The notes under the pieces were generated by a model that saw only the letters and a list, made by a program, of their open reading frames with translations, was not told the DNA's origin and made no database searches. 39,886 nt of DNA from an uncultured Pelagibacteraceae bacterium (GTDB lineage: Bacteria > Pseudomonadota > Alphaproteobacteria > Pelagibacterales > Pelagibacteraceae): contig CABYCO010000009.1 of the NCBI GenBank assembly GCA_902517495.1, positions 1-39,886 of the forward strand, given 5' to 3'. The position numbers and the translations under genes are program-made. Positions 1-7,318 of this stretch are shown one piece after another (positions within the stretch are counted from its first letter, which is position 1; each line of letters begins with the position of its first letter).

Positions 1-146
1 TATCCTTATTCTTTTTTGGTGGATTTAAAAAATATACTCCAATAAAAGTTGAGGTAGTTGTGAATGCAATGATCAAACTTGCCTCAGGAAATAATAGTGA
101 GCAAACTTATTTATCTGATAGGTTGCAAGAGTTAGGATCTAACTGA
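1..146 (+). CDS. NAD(P)-binding (HTATIP2/TIP30-like) protein, C-terminal fragment
   Basis: The window opens inside a reading frame (codons begin at position 3) that runs 47 residues to a TGA at 144-146. The visible tail contains LFFFGGFKKYTPIKVEVV followed by a helix with NAMIKLA. A short Gly-Phe segment, a Tyr-x-Pro-Ile step and an Ala-Met-rich helix resemble the C-terminus of small atypical SDR proteins of the HTATIP2/YybF kind. The Rossmann domain lies outside the window, so this is family resemblance only. The next gene's ATG follows the stop directly, so the two are probably co-transcribed. Confidence 0.5.
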   Translation, partial: SLFFFGGFKKYTPIKVEVVVNAMIKLASGNNSEQTYLSDRLQELGSN

Positions 147-719
147 ATGAGAAAATCAATAATATCAATATCTTTTTTGATTTATATATTCTGTATTTTA
201 CCTTACTCTACTTCAATGGCTTATGAGGAATCTCAATATGATGTAGTATATAAATCTGAAATATACGAAGTAAGACATTATAAAGATCGTCTAGTCGTCG
301 AAGTTGTAAGTAGAAATGATGACAGTAGTTTTAGAAAACTTTTTAAATATATCTCGGGTAAGAATAATAAATCCCAAGAGATTAAAATGACTGTGCCAGT
401 AACACAGGGTGAGAAGGATAATGGATACTATATGCAATTTTATCTTCCATCAAAATTTACAAAAGAGAATGCGCCTATACCCACAAATTCAGATGTTAAA
501 ATCTCAACAATAGAAGAAGGTTTTTTTGCTGTAATAGAATATTCTGGAAGAGCCTCAGATAATAATTTTTTCAAACATAAGGAAATTCTAAATAAAAAAC
601 TCTTAGAGGATAAAGTAATCATTAAAGGACCTCCAATAAGAGCAACCTATAATGGGCCTTTTACGCTTCCTATGATGAGACGCAACGAAGCTATGTTTAA
701 AGTTGAGTGGAGTAAATAG
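147..719 (+). CDS. SOUL family haem-binding-type protein, secreted
   Basis: A 190-residue protein. Residues 1-25 form a signal peptide with a hydrophobic core ending near SMAYEE, so it is probably periplasmic. The rest matches the SOUL/HBP fold: an early strand with YEVRHY (the usual YExRxY region), a FRKLFKYISGKN segment, KMTVPV (the conserved MTxPV core) and a C-terminal segment with YNGPFTLPMMRRNE. SOUL proteins are associated with haem or tetrapyrrole binding; the bacterial role is not settled and no specific haem ligand can be assigned here. The ATG lies directly after the stop of the preceding gene (TGAATG), implying translational coupling. Length is normal for bacterial SOUL proteins. 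Confidence 0.85.
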   Translation: MRKSIISISFLIYIFCILPYSTSMAYEESQYDVVYKSEIYEVRHYKDRLVVEVVSRNDDSSFRKLFKYISGKNNKSQEIKMTVPVTQGEKDNGYYMQFYLPSKFTKENAPIPTNSDVKISTIEEGFFAVIEYSGRASDNNFFKHKEILNKKLLEDKVIIKGPPIRATYNGPFTLPMMRRNEAMFKVEWSK

Positions 720-746
720 ATTACATTTTGCCATATATATTAATTT

Positions 747-760
747 CTATCGCCTGATAG
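747..760 (+). terminator. Weak hairpin after the SOUL gene
   Basis: CTATC (747-751), a GCCT loop and GATAG (756-760), followed by TTTAACTT. The stem has only five base pairs and the U-tract is interrupted, so this is a tentative terminator between the SOUL and cupin genes. Confidence 0.22.
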
Positions 761-789
761 TTTAACTTCATTAATCAGAAAGGTATTTT

Positions 790-1191
790 ATGAAAAAATT
801 ATTTCTAATTTTATTTGTATCATTTGGTTTAAACAGCTCTGTTTTTGCTGATGGTCATGTAAAAAGAATTTTATCAACTAGTCAGACTGGTATGGGTAAC
901 GATATTGTTTATCCATCCGGAAAAGCAAAGATCACAGCTTTTGAGTTTACTGTGCCCGTAGGAGGCCCTGTAGTTCCGCATACTCACTCGTTCCCTGTTT
1001 TAATAATGATACAACAAGGAGAAATTGAACTTACTCAAGGTGGTAAAAGCTATGTTTATAAAGCTGGAGATGCATTTATTGAAGATGTAGGTGTGGCTCA
1101 TGAATCTAAAAATATTGGAGATGTTCCTGTTAAAGCAATTGTTGTTGCTATGGGAGTTGAAGGTCAAAAAATTATGACCCCAGTAAAATAG
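790..1191 (+). CDS. Secreted single-domain cupin protein
   Basis: A 133-residue protein with a clear signal peptide (residues 1-20, cleavage predicted after VFA). The mature part is one cupin barrel: motif 1 region around PHTHSFPV with an HxH pair, the turn QQGEIEL, and motif 2 GDAFIEDVGVAHESKN with its His and Asn. The Glu usually found in motif 1 is not evident, so the metal site may use mainly His. Small periplasmic cupins bind metals or small ligands; no substrate can be deduced. An AAAGG ribosome binding site lies seven bases before the ATG. It appears to be a single-gene unit converging on the minus-strand gene at 1246-1437. Confidence 0.8.
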   Translation: MKKLFLILFVSFGLNSSVFADGHVKRILSTSQTGMGNDIVYPSGKAKITAFEFTVPVGGPVVPHTHSFPVLIMIQQGEIELTQGGKSYVYKAGDAFIEDVGVAHESKNIGDVPVKAIVVAMGVEGQKIMTPVK

Positions 1192-1200
1192 AAAGAAAAA

Positions 1201-1232
1201 ATATGGGGCAGTTATTTTTACATGCCCCATAT
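1201..1232 (-). terminator. Intrinsic terminator for the 1246-1437 gene
   Basis: A perfect 10-bp stem, ATATGGGGCA (1201-1210) with TGCCCCATAT (1223-1232), and a 12-nt loop. On the minus strand the stem is followed by TTTTTCTTTC (complement of 1191-1200), a usable U-tract. On the plus strand the following bases (CTCATTCTTT) are poorer, so it mainly terminates the minus-strand gene but may act for the cupin gene as well. Confidence 0.7.
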
Positions 1233-1245
1233 CTCATTCTTTAAG

Positions 1246-1437
1246 CTATATTTTTTTACTCTCTTTTTTCAAGTGTCCTAATGTTTCCCCAGAATTTTTT
1301 CCTGATTTAATAACGTATCCACTTGTACCGTTGGCATTAGTTTCTACAGTTTTCAAATTTCGAAACATTAATTGATTTAGCCTAGCGTTCTTTGAGCCTC
1401 GGCTAAACGAACTTAAAACTCTGTGCATTCTTTTCAT
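1246..1437 (-). CDS. Small basic protein of unknown function (63 aa)
   Basis: I do not recognise this protein. The open frame extends upstream to 1575, but the ATG at 1437-1435 has an excellent ribosome binding site (AAGGAGAG six bases upstream on the minus strand), so I start it there. It is rich in Arg/Lys/Ser/Asn, has no membrane segment or cysteine, starts MKRMHRVLSSFSRGSKNARL and ends in a Lys-rich tail. Base composition is a little richer in G+C than its neighbours. A strong hairpin terminator follows the stop. The longer 109-residue form remains possible, because the upstream in-frame segment (ADIASVKSEFWKNKQGE) also looks coding-like. A weak promoter candidate lies about 90 bases upstream of the chosen start. 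Confidence 0.6.
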   Translation of the reverse strand: MKRMHRVLSSFSRGSKNARLNQLMFRNLKTVETNANGTSGYVIKSGKNSGETLGHLKKESKKI

Positions 1438-1598
1438 ACACTCTCCTTGTTTGTTTTTCCAAAACTCGCTTTTAACCGATGCGATATCGGCCTCTTTTTC
1501 ACCATGAGATATGGTATTAATAAAGTATCTTTTACAAATAATATTTTCAATTAGATAACTTATTATTATGACCAAATTGGGTTTTAAAATTATTTAAT

Positions 1599-1617
1599 AC
1601 TTAGAGAATAACTAAGT
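1599..1617 (-). terminator. Possible terminator at the end of the minus-strand operon
   Basis: On the minus strand ACTTAG, a 7-nt loop and CTAAGT form a six-pair stem that overlaps the stop codon of the M24-fold gene, followed by ATTAAATAATTTT. It is AT-rich and weak, but placed where the six-gene operon should end. Confidence 0.3.
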
Positions 1618-2752
1618 CTGTCTTTTGATTACCTAGTCTTTCATTTCCTTTTTCAGTAACAATGTAAGTCTCACCTAGATTCATAGCTAACTCATTTTTA
1701 CTATCCATTAGAATCATGTGCATAAAGAAAACATTTCCTGGTTGGATGACATAAGGATTGCCTTTGTAAAGCATTGGCCAATCCATCCAATTAGGTGAAA
1801 ATGTAGCACCTAATGAATATCCACATGCATTCATCCGACAATCTTTATAACCTAAATTGTCAAATATTTTTGCATGCATATCAAAAACCTCTCCAATTTT
1901 ATTGCCAGGTTTTAATGTATTTTCACAGTTTTTTAGTGCTTCTTCACAAGCCTCGTGCATTTCATAATGTTTGGGATTTGCTTTTCCAATCGGTATAGTT
2001 CTGAACATTGCAGAATGATAATGTCTATATGTGCCTGCCCATTCAATAGTTAGCTGATCTACATTATTAAGTATTTGTTTTTCTGATTGATATCTACATA
2101 GTAGTGCGTTTTTACCAGAACCTATTATAAATTCATTTGCAGGATAGTCCCCACCTCCTTCAAAAATTACCCTATTCATTTCAGCAAGAATTTTACTTTC
2201 ACTCACTCCCTTTTTAGCAAATTTCCAAACTTCATCTAAAGCTTTGTCGGCAAGGGTTGCTGCTTTCTTAACATAAACTATTTCTTCAGGAGATTTAATT
2301 ACCCTCAGTTTTGTTATTAATTCAGATTTATCATCTAAAGAGCAAAAATTTTTTAATGATTTATTTAAATTAATTGCATTACGTCCAGTAAGTCCATAAG
2401 CTTCGTACTCTATACCGATCTTTTTGTCTTTTAAGTTAAGTTCGTTTAAGATTTGTTTTAGATCTTCTGTGGGATTAGAATCATCTTTATCAACCCAAAT
2501 TTTTATATTTTCTATATTTGAAGTATTTTGTGCTTGTCTTAAATCAGGAGCTCTAGTTAATAATATTAAATTACCTTTTTGGTCTAATACTAAGGACTGA
2601 AAAAAAACATAACCAAATGTATCGTAACCAGTCAGCCAATACATAGACTCTTGTCTAAACATGACCAAGGCATCTATTTTTTCCTCTTTTAATTTAGTAA
2701 TAACTTTATTTTTTCTACTGTTGAATTCTTCTGAGGAAAAATGAAGGCCCAT
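1601..2752 (-). CDS. M24-fold (creatinase/prolidase-like) hydrolase, DoeA/EutD-like, most metal ligands missing
   Basis: A 383-residue protein with the two-domain creatinase layout: N-terminal domain residues 1-155 (with SMYWLTGYDTFG) and a pita-bread catalytic domain from about 160 to 375. The five canonical M24 metal ligands (Asp, Asp, His, Glu, Glu) are largely replaced: E237 in TIEWAG, A248 in HYHSAMFRT, Y312 in CGYSLG, H345 in VFFMHM; only E361 in LGETYIVTE is kept. From memory, the ectoine hydrolases DoeA/EutD show similar departures (an E-x-A-G stretch followed by a KRYH-type step), so this is probably a metal-independent amide or ring hydrolase rather than a peptidase. No ectoine-pathway partner gene (deacetylase, transaminase) lies nearby, so an ectoine role is not supported by context. 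It is the last gene of the minus operon and overlaps the upstream stop as TAATG. Confidence 0.75.
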   Translation of the reverse strand: MGLHFSSEEFNSRKNKVITKLKEEKIDALVMFRQESMYWLTGYDTFGYVFFQSLVLDQKGNLILLTRAPDLRQAQNTSNIENIKIWVDKDDSNPTEDLKQILNELNLKDKKIGIEYEAYGLTGRNAINLNKSLKNFCSLDDKSELITKLRVIKSPEEIVYVKKAATLADKALDEVWKFAKKGVSESKILAEMNRVIFEGGGDYPANEFIIGSGKNALLCRYQSEKQILNNVDQLTIEWAGTYRHYHSAMFRTIPIGKANPKHYEMHEACEEALKNCENTLKPGNKIGEVFDMHAKIFDNLGYKDCRMNACGYSLGATFSPNWMDWPMLYKGNPYVIQPGNVFFMHMILMDSKNELAMNLGETYIVTEKGNERLGNQKTDLVIL

Positions 2753-3522
2753 TAATTGATAGTGGTTCTAACTGATCCGATTTTATCAACTTTGCCTATA
2801 TATTCGCCCTTATTTTTTATTGGAACAACTCCTACCGTTGAGCCTGTGAACACGTAGAAATCTTTCTCTAATTTTACTTTTTCTTTCCTAATTTTATTTA
2901 AGACAAATTTTAGAGAATTAAGAGGGTTTATATAAACAGTATTTGTATTACCTTTGACATTTAAACCCTTATTATTTTTTAAATTTGTTTTTAAATTATT
3001 TAGATTTAATTTTTTAAACTTCTTTTTTGGTCCCATAATAAATTTAATATTTACTCCAAAATCACTGCACAAATCACCTAAATACTTAATACCTTTTTTC
3101 TTCTGTCTAAAACCTACTATCTCAATACATGGACCCATATGGGTTATAAATTTTGTGACATTTTTTGGATTTAGCCTACCTTTGAAACCAAAAAAGGATT
3201 TTTTAATTATGTAATAAACTTCTACTTCAATACCGAGAGCATATTTATTTACCTTAACTTTACCTCCTGATTTAATAAGGTTTTTTTGAAATACGGTTGA
3301 ATGGAAAGGTTCTCTTTCTTTTAACTTTTTTAACAGAGCAAAAATAGTTCCACCTGCTTTAAATCCTATTTTGCTATCATTAATTTTACTTTCACATAAA
3401 ATTCTTAATTTATGTGCAAGTTTAATATTTTTACAAAACTTCTCTGGTATTGGATTGATTAACTTATTTTTGTTGTAGGCATTAACTAGTCTTTTTGAAA
3501 CTGATTGGATATCATTTTTCAT
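2752..3522 (-). CDS. 2-keto-4-pentenoate hydratase / FAH-fold (MhpD-like) protein
   Basis: A 256-residue protein of the fumarylacetoacetate hydrolase superfamily, MhpD branch. Seen: KIGFKAGGT near residue 52 (the GYKvG region), the metal-binding pair E99 and E101 in GIEVEVYY, a third acidic ligand E134 in CIEIVGFR, and the C-terminal FTGSTVGVVP, equivalent to the usual tGs...G.v.p end. Family members hydrate 2-hydroxy-dienoates from ring-cleavage pathways or act as related decarboxylases. The protein is unusually Lys/Asn-rich and the middle loops are short. The ATG is accepted because it gives the normal family length. It lies 9 bases after the M23 gene and shares a TAATG junction with the M24-fold gene, so it is co-translated with that hydrolase. 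Substrate unknown. Confidence 0.78.
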   Translation of the reverse strand: MKNDIQSVSKRLVNAYNKNKLINPIPEKFCKNIKLAHKLRILCESKINDSKIGFKAGGTIFALLKKLKEREPFHSTVFQKNLIKSGGKVKVNKYALGIEVEVYYIIKKSFFGFKGRLNPKNVTKFITHMGPCIEIVGFRQKKKGIKYLGDLCSDFGVNIKFIMGPKKKFKKLNLNNLKTNLKNNKGLNVKGNTNTVYINPLNSLKFVLNKIRKEKVKLEKDFYVFTGSTVGVVPIKNKGEYIGKVDKIGSVRTTIN

Positions 3523-3531
3523 AGCAATAGA

Positions 3532-4320
3532 TTATTGAATAACTGTCATTGGATCAAGTCTAGTTTGAAACCAATTAACTCTAAAGTCTAGATGAGGACC
3601 TGTTGATCTGCCAGTAGAACCTACTGTTCCAATTATATCACCTTGTTTTATTAAGTCTCCAACGTCAACCATTACATTTTCTAAATGTGAATAGATTGTT
3701 GAAATACCATGGCCGTGGTCCATTACGATTGTTCCACCAGTATAATAAAGATCATTTTCAGCCATTGTAACAACTCCAGTCCCAGATGACTTTACCGGCG
3801 TTCCTTTTTTTGCGGCAATATCTATTCCATAGTGTGGCCATCTTGGTTTACCATTTAGAATTCTTTGACTTCCATAAACTCCACTTATTATTCCTTCAAC
3901 GGGCATAATGAATCTATTGCTAAAATAATTTAAATCTGAATTTATGGCCCTTGCTTCACCTATTTTTCCATTCTCTTTTTTTATTCTTTTGTAAACAGAT
4001 TCTGGGGGTGTTACTTTATTTTCAGGTAATCCATCTATTCTTTGAATATTGTATTTTCTTTTAAATACACGTTTAGTAATTTTTTTAGTTTTACCATTTG
4101 AAATCTTAGTAATTAATACATCATATTTTCTATCTCTATCTATACCGAATACAAAGAAACCATTTTTAGATACTTTTATATTTTTTTTATCAATTAATAT
4201 TTGTGAACTAGGATCAGTTTTACCTAAAATATAATGCCCTTGAATAAACTTTCCGGTAAATTCAATTGCTAGAATATTTGTAGGAAATAAAATTGCTATT
4301 ATAAGCAATATTTTTTTCAT
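3532..4320 (-). CDS. M23 family (LytM-type) zinc peptidase, secreted
   Basis: A 262-residue protein starting at the ATG 4320-4318, which overlaps the upstream SDR stop as TAATG and begins a proper signal peptide (residues 1-18). An in-frame extension to 4398 would lie inside the SDR gene and destroy the signal peptide. The N-terminal domain (20-130) is a strand-rich region of unknown function. The C-terminal LytM domain (about 137-260) shows H163 and D167 in HYGIDIA, H212 in YSHLENV, and GPHLDFRVNW with H243 and D245. The classical third metal ligand of the HxH motif is Asp here; a TGPHLDWR variant is familiar from other proteobacterial M23 proteins. Likely role: peptidoglycan endopeptidase in the periplasm. 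Its place inside a metabolic operon is unexpected. Confidence 0.88.
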   Translation of the reverse strand: MKKILLIIAILFPTNILAIEFTGKFIQGHYILGKTDPSSQILIDKKNIKVSKNGFFVFGIDRDRKYDVLITKISNGKTKKITKRVFKRKYNIQRIDGLPENKVTPPESVYKRIKKENGKIGEARAINSDLNYFSNRFIMPVEGIISGVYGSQRILNGKPRWPHYGIDIAAKKGTPVKSSGTGVVTMAENDLYYTGGTIVMDHGHGISTIYSHLENVMVDVGDLIKQGDIIGTVGSTGRSTGPHLDFRVNWFQTRLDPMTVIQ

Positions 4321-5078
4321 TATTTTGCGGTCCACCCACCGTCTATTTTTATAGATGTTCCTGTTATCATTGCTGCAGCATCTGAAGCTAAAAAACAAAC
4401 TGCAGTTGCAACGTCACTCTCTTTTGCAGCTTTACCCATAGGAATATTCCCTAGTGCTAATTTTTTAAAATCTTTATTTTTAAAAAATTTTTTCACCATT
4501 GGTGTTTCAACAAAGGTTGGTGCTACGGTATTTACTCTTATATTTTTTGTGGCGAGTTCTACACCCATACCTTTAGTTAGTCCCTCAATACCAAATTTGG
4601 TCATATTATAAACATTTCTGCCAGACATTCCTACATGTCCTAGTTGCGATGACATGTTTATTATAGATCCACCTCTTTTCTTATTTTTTATCATCTTTTT
4701 TACAACTATTTGAGCAACATTAAATGCGGCTCTTAAATTTAAATCTATCAAATAATTTAAGCTTTCTTGTTTTACTTTATCAAATGGTTCTGGAATATTA
4801 GTCCCAGCATTGTTTACCAAAATATCTATTATTTTTATTTTTTTTAATTTTTTATTTAAATCTTGGTAATCCATTACATCACAGTTTATTTTTATTAATT
4901 TACTTTTTACTTTTTTTATATCTTTTTCTAGTTTATCTAAATCCGAGGAAGTTCTGCTTAGGCCTATTATTGTTGCACCAGCCTCAGCCATTGCAATAGA
5001 GCAAGCTCTTCCCAATCCTTTTCCAGCTCCAGTGACAAGAGCATACTTATTTTTAAGATTAATTTTTTTTAAATACAT
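4320..5078 (-). CDS. SDR family NAD(P)-dependent oxidoreductase
   Basis: A 252-residue classical short-chain dehydrogenase. Cofactor motif TGAGKGLG (residues 16-23), NNAG at 89-92, catalytic Ser in NMSSQLG (143-144), and Y157/K161 in YNMTK. It ends with the usual IDGGW segment near the C-terminus. The family oxidises hydroxyls or reduces ketones; SRT after the second strand (41-43) would favour NADP(H), but this is inference. It follows the TerC gene with no gap and its stop overlaps the M23 start, in the middle of the six-gene minus-strand run. The likely job is a redox step in the same pathway as the GMC enzyme. Confidence 0.92.
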   Translation of the reverse strand: MYLKKINLKNKYALVTGAGKGLGRACSIAMAEAGATIIGLSRTSSDLDKLEKDIKKVKSKLIKINCDVMDYQDLNKKLKKIKIIDILVNNAGTNIPEPFDKVKQESLNYLIDLNLRAAFNVAQIVVKKMIKNKKRGGSIINMSSQLGHVGMSGRNVYNMTKFGIEGLTKGMGVELATKNIRVNTVAPTFVETPMVKKFFKNKDFKKLALGNIPMGKAAKESDVATAVCFLASDAAAMITGTSIKIDGGWTAK

Positions 5079-5654
5079 TTAAATAAAAAGTTTTAAGTCT
5101 GTGTAAATTAATTCAACTGCAACAAACAATATAGCAAATAAACCAACCCATGCTATCCATTTATATTCTTTTATCCATTTAGAAATTAATGTTGCAGCAG
5201 TAGCCATTAAAATAATAGACAAAACAAGACCAAATATTAAAAGAAAATAATGATCTTTAGCAGCACCAGCAACACCTAGCACATTATCTAAACTCATCGT
5301 AAAGTCAGCTAGTAGAACAGTCCAAACAGCTTTCAACATTGATGAGTTATCAACTTTGATATTTTCCTCACCATCACTTGAATTTTTAATTACATCTACA
5401 TAAAGTTTATAAACTATGTAAAGAAGCAACAAACCGCCAATTAATCTTAAACCTGTAATCTGTAAAAGATATGCTGTTATGAGAGTTAATAAAATTCTTA
5501 ATATTACTGCTCCACCAATGCCCCAAAAAATAATTTTATTTCTTTGTTCAGGAGGAAACTTTGAAGCAACCATTCCTATAATAATGGCATTATCTCCAGC
5601 TAAAATTAAATCTATAAATATTATTTGAAAAAAAATTGTTATTTCTTCGGTCAT
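5079..5654 (-). CDS. TerC family integral membrane protein (YjbE-like)
   Basis: A 191-residue membrane protein with about six hydrophobic segments. The family hallmarks are both present: DLILAGDNAIIIG near residue 15-27 and the repeat LADFTMSLDNVLGVAG around residue 115-130, each with the conserved intramembrane Asp and Asn. The short single-unit form resembles YjbE/YkoY rather than long TerC with CBS domains. TerC-type proteins have been linked to Mn2+ efflux or metal loading of exported proteins; the substrate here is unknown. Its ATG overlaps the GMC stop by four bases (ATGA) and the SDR starts immediately after its stop. Confidence 0.87.
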   Translation of the reverse strand: MTEEITIFFQIIFIDLILAGDNAIIIGMVASKFPPEQRNKIIFWGIGGAVILRILLTLITAYLLQITGLRLIGGLLLLYIVYKLYVDVIKNSSDGEENIKVDNSSMLKAVWTVLLADFTMSLDNVLGVAGAAKDHYFLLIFGLVLSIILMATAATLISKWIKEYKWIAWVGLFAILFVAVELIYTDLKLFI

Positions 5655-7252
5655 CTAGCATCTTCTATTATCATATCTGCTGCTTTTTCAGCAATCATAA
5701 TAGTAGGTGCATTAGTATTTCCTGAGGTTATTGATGGCATGACAGATGCATCAACAATTCTTAAATTTTCTAAGCCATGAGCGACTAATCGATCAGATAC
5801 AACTGCATTTTCATCAGTTCCCATTCTACATGTGCTCACAGGATGAAAAATAGTACTACAAAATTTTCCAGCCTCTTTAGCCAATTCCTCATTATCCGTA
5901 ATATGAATTCCAGGCCTATATTCTTCAGGCTCATACTCTTTATAAGCTTTTGAATTCATAACAATATTTCTTGTGATTTTTAATGCTTTACCTGCAATTT
6001 CTCTGTCTTCGTCTGTAGATAAGTAATTCATCTTAATTTCTGGAGATACTCTTGTATCGGATGATTTTAATTTAATTGAACCTCTGCTAGTTGGTCTTAC
6101 ATTTGTTATGCTGGGCGTAAAAGCCGTAAATTTATGAAGGGAGCCTTTGCCTAATACGTCCGTGCTAGCTGGAGATACATGGAATTGCAAATTAGGAGTT
6201 GCTAAATGATCATCACTTTTTACAAAGCCACATAAATAACTAGCCCCGACTGTTAGTGGTCCTTTTCTAAATAAGAAATATTTTAGTCCAGTCATAACCT
6301 TTTTTGTCATACTATAATAAATGTCATTTAAGCTTTCTAAATTTTTAACTTTATAAACTGGTCTTAACATTAAATGATCTGTTAAATTCATACCTACTCC
6401 AGGATGATCTTTAACTACATTGACATTATTTTTTTTTAAAAGTTCGCCAGGGCCAATACCTGAAGCTTGAAGAATATGAGGTGAACCTATAGTCCCAGAA
6501 CTTAAAATTACTTCTTTATTTGCTTTAACAGTAATTACATTCTCACCAATCCAATAATTCACTTTGTCTGCTTTTTTATTATCAAACTCAATGTTTTTAA
6601 CATGAGCATTTGTAACAACTTTTAAATTTTTTCTTTTTTTCACAGGATTGAGATAACCCACAGCAGTACTACATCTAAGCCCGTTTCTTACTGTAAAAGG
6701 AAAATAACCCATTCCTTCATTGTCACCATTATTAAAATCATCAGTCCTTTTGTGTCCAAACTCTTCTGCTGCATCCATAAATAGATCGCATACTTTAAAA
6801 GTCCCTCTTATTTGCTGAACAGCTAAAGGTCCACCAGATCCATGAAATTCATTCTCACCAAATTGAAAATCTTCAGATTTTTTAAAGTAGGGAAGCACAT
6901 CTTCCCATGACCATCCTACATTACCTAGCTGTCTCCAATAATCAAAATCGTTAGATTGACCTCTAATATAAAGCATTCCATTTATTGAGGAACTTCCACC
7001 TAAAGTTTTACCTCTTGGGTAAACCATTTCTCTGTTGTCACAAAATTCCTCTTTTTCAGTCTGAAAACACCAATCAGTTTTTGGATTCAACATTGTTTTA
7101 AAATATCCACCCGGAATATGGATCCAAGGGTTTGTGTCTCTACTTCCAGCCTCGATCAATAAAATTTTATGGTTTGGATTAGCGCTTAATCTATTTGCTA
7201 AAACACAACCAGCTGAACCAGCTCCTAAAATTATATAATCAAAGTTTTCCAT
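5651..7252 (-). CDS. GMC family FAD-dependent oxidoreductase (choline/alcohol dehydrogenase-like)
   Basis: A 533-residue flavoenzyme of normal GMC length. The N-terminal ADP-binding motif is GAGSAGCVLANRLS (residues 10-23), followed by IEAG for ribose contact, PRGKTLGGSSSINGM (GMC signature 1, near residue 79-93), SSGTIGSPHILQASGIGP (signature 2, near 250) and a C-terminal HPVSTCRMG block with the catalytic His, then DASVMPSITSGNTNAP. The overall pattern is closest to the BetA/alkanol-oxidase group, which oxidises primary alcohols to aldehydes. The substrate cannot be fixed; no betaine aldehyde partner or BetI regulator is present. It is the first gene of the minus operon and faces the PhyH gene across a 66-bp divergent promoter region. 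Confidence 0.94.
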   Translation of the reverse strand: MENFDYIILGAGSAGCVLANRLSANPNHKILLIEAGSRDTNPWIHIPGGYFKTMLNPKTDWCFQTEKEEFCDNREMVYPRGKTLGGSSSINGMLYIRGQSNDFDYWRQLGNVGWSWEDVLPYFKKSEDFQFGENEFHGSGGPLAVQQIRGTFKVCDLFMDAAEEFGHKRTDDFNNGDNEGMGYFPFTVRNGLRCSTAVGYLNPVKKRKNLKVVTNAHVKNIEFDNKKADKVNYWIGENVITVKANKEVILSSGTIGSPHILQASGIGPGELLKKNNVNVVKDHPGVGMNLTDHLMLRPVYKVKNLESLNDIYYSMTKKVMTGLKYFLFRKGPLTVGASYLCGFVKSDDHLATPNLQFHVSPASTDVLGKGSLHKFTAFTPSITNVRPTSRGSIKLKSSDTRVSPEIKMNYLSTDEDREIAGKALKITRNIVMNSKAYKEYEPEEYRPGIHITDNEELAKEAGKFCSTIFHPVSTCRMGTDENAVVSDRLVAHGLENLRIVDASVMPSITSGNTNAPTIMIAEKAADMIIEDAR

Positions 7253-7318
7253 TAATTTTCAATTTTTCTAATTCTATTAACATATAGATATTAATATTTA
7301 TATCTGCTAAATTTAACC
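7253..7318. promoter_or_regulatory. Divergent promoter region with an inverted repeat
   Basis: This 66-bp gap is the only place from which both the GMC operon (minus) and the PhyH operon (plus) can start. It contains AGATAT (7286-7291) and ATATCT (7300-7305), an inverted repeat with an 8-bp AT spacer, near the middle. The size and position would suit a shared operator, but the sequence is so AT-rich that a six-base repeat could be chance. No ribosome binding site is obvious before the PhyH start. Confidence 0.4.

Noticed and set aside
1000..1230. 76-codon minus-strand ORF
   Set aside because: Overlaps the cupin gene and the terminator hairpin; no coding pattern.
1601..3522. Ectoine degradation operon
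   Set aside because: Only the M24-fold protein hints at it; deacetylase, transaminase, dehydrogenase partners and ectoine transporter or regulator are absent.
4321..4398. N-terminal extension of the M23 peptidase
   Set aside because: It lies inside the SDR gene, has no ribosome site and would bury the signal peptide; the ATG at 4320 with the TAATG overlap is better.
5651..7252. Choline dehydrogenase (betA) for glycine betaine synthesis
   Set aside because: GMC family is certain, but no betaine aldehyde dehydrogenase, BetI or choline carrier is next to it; the substrate cannot be assigned.
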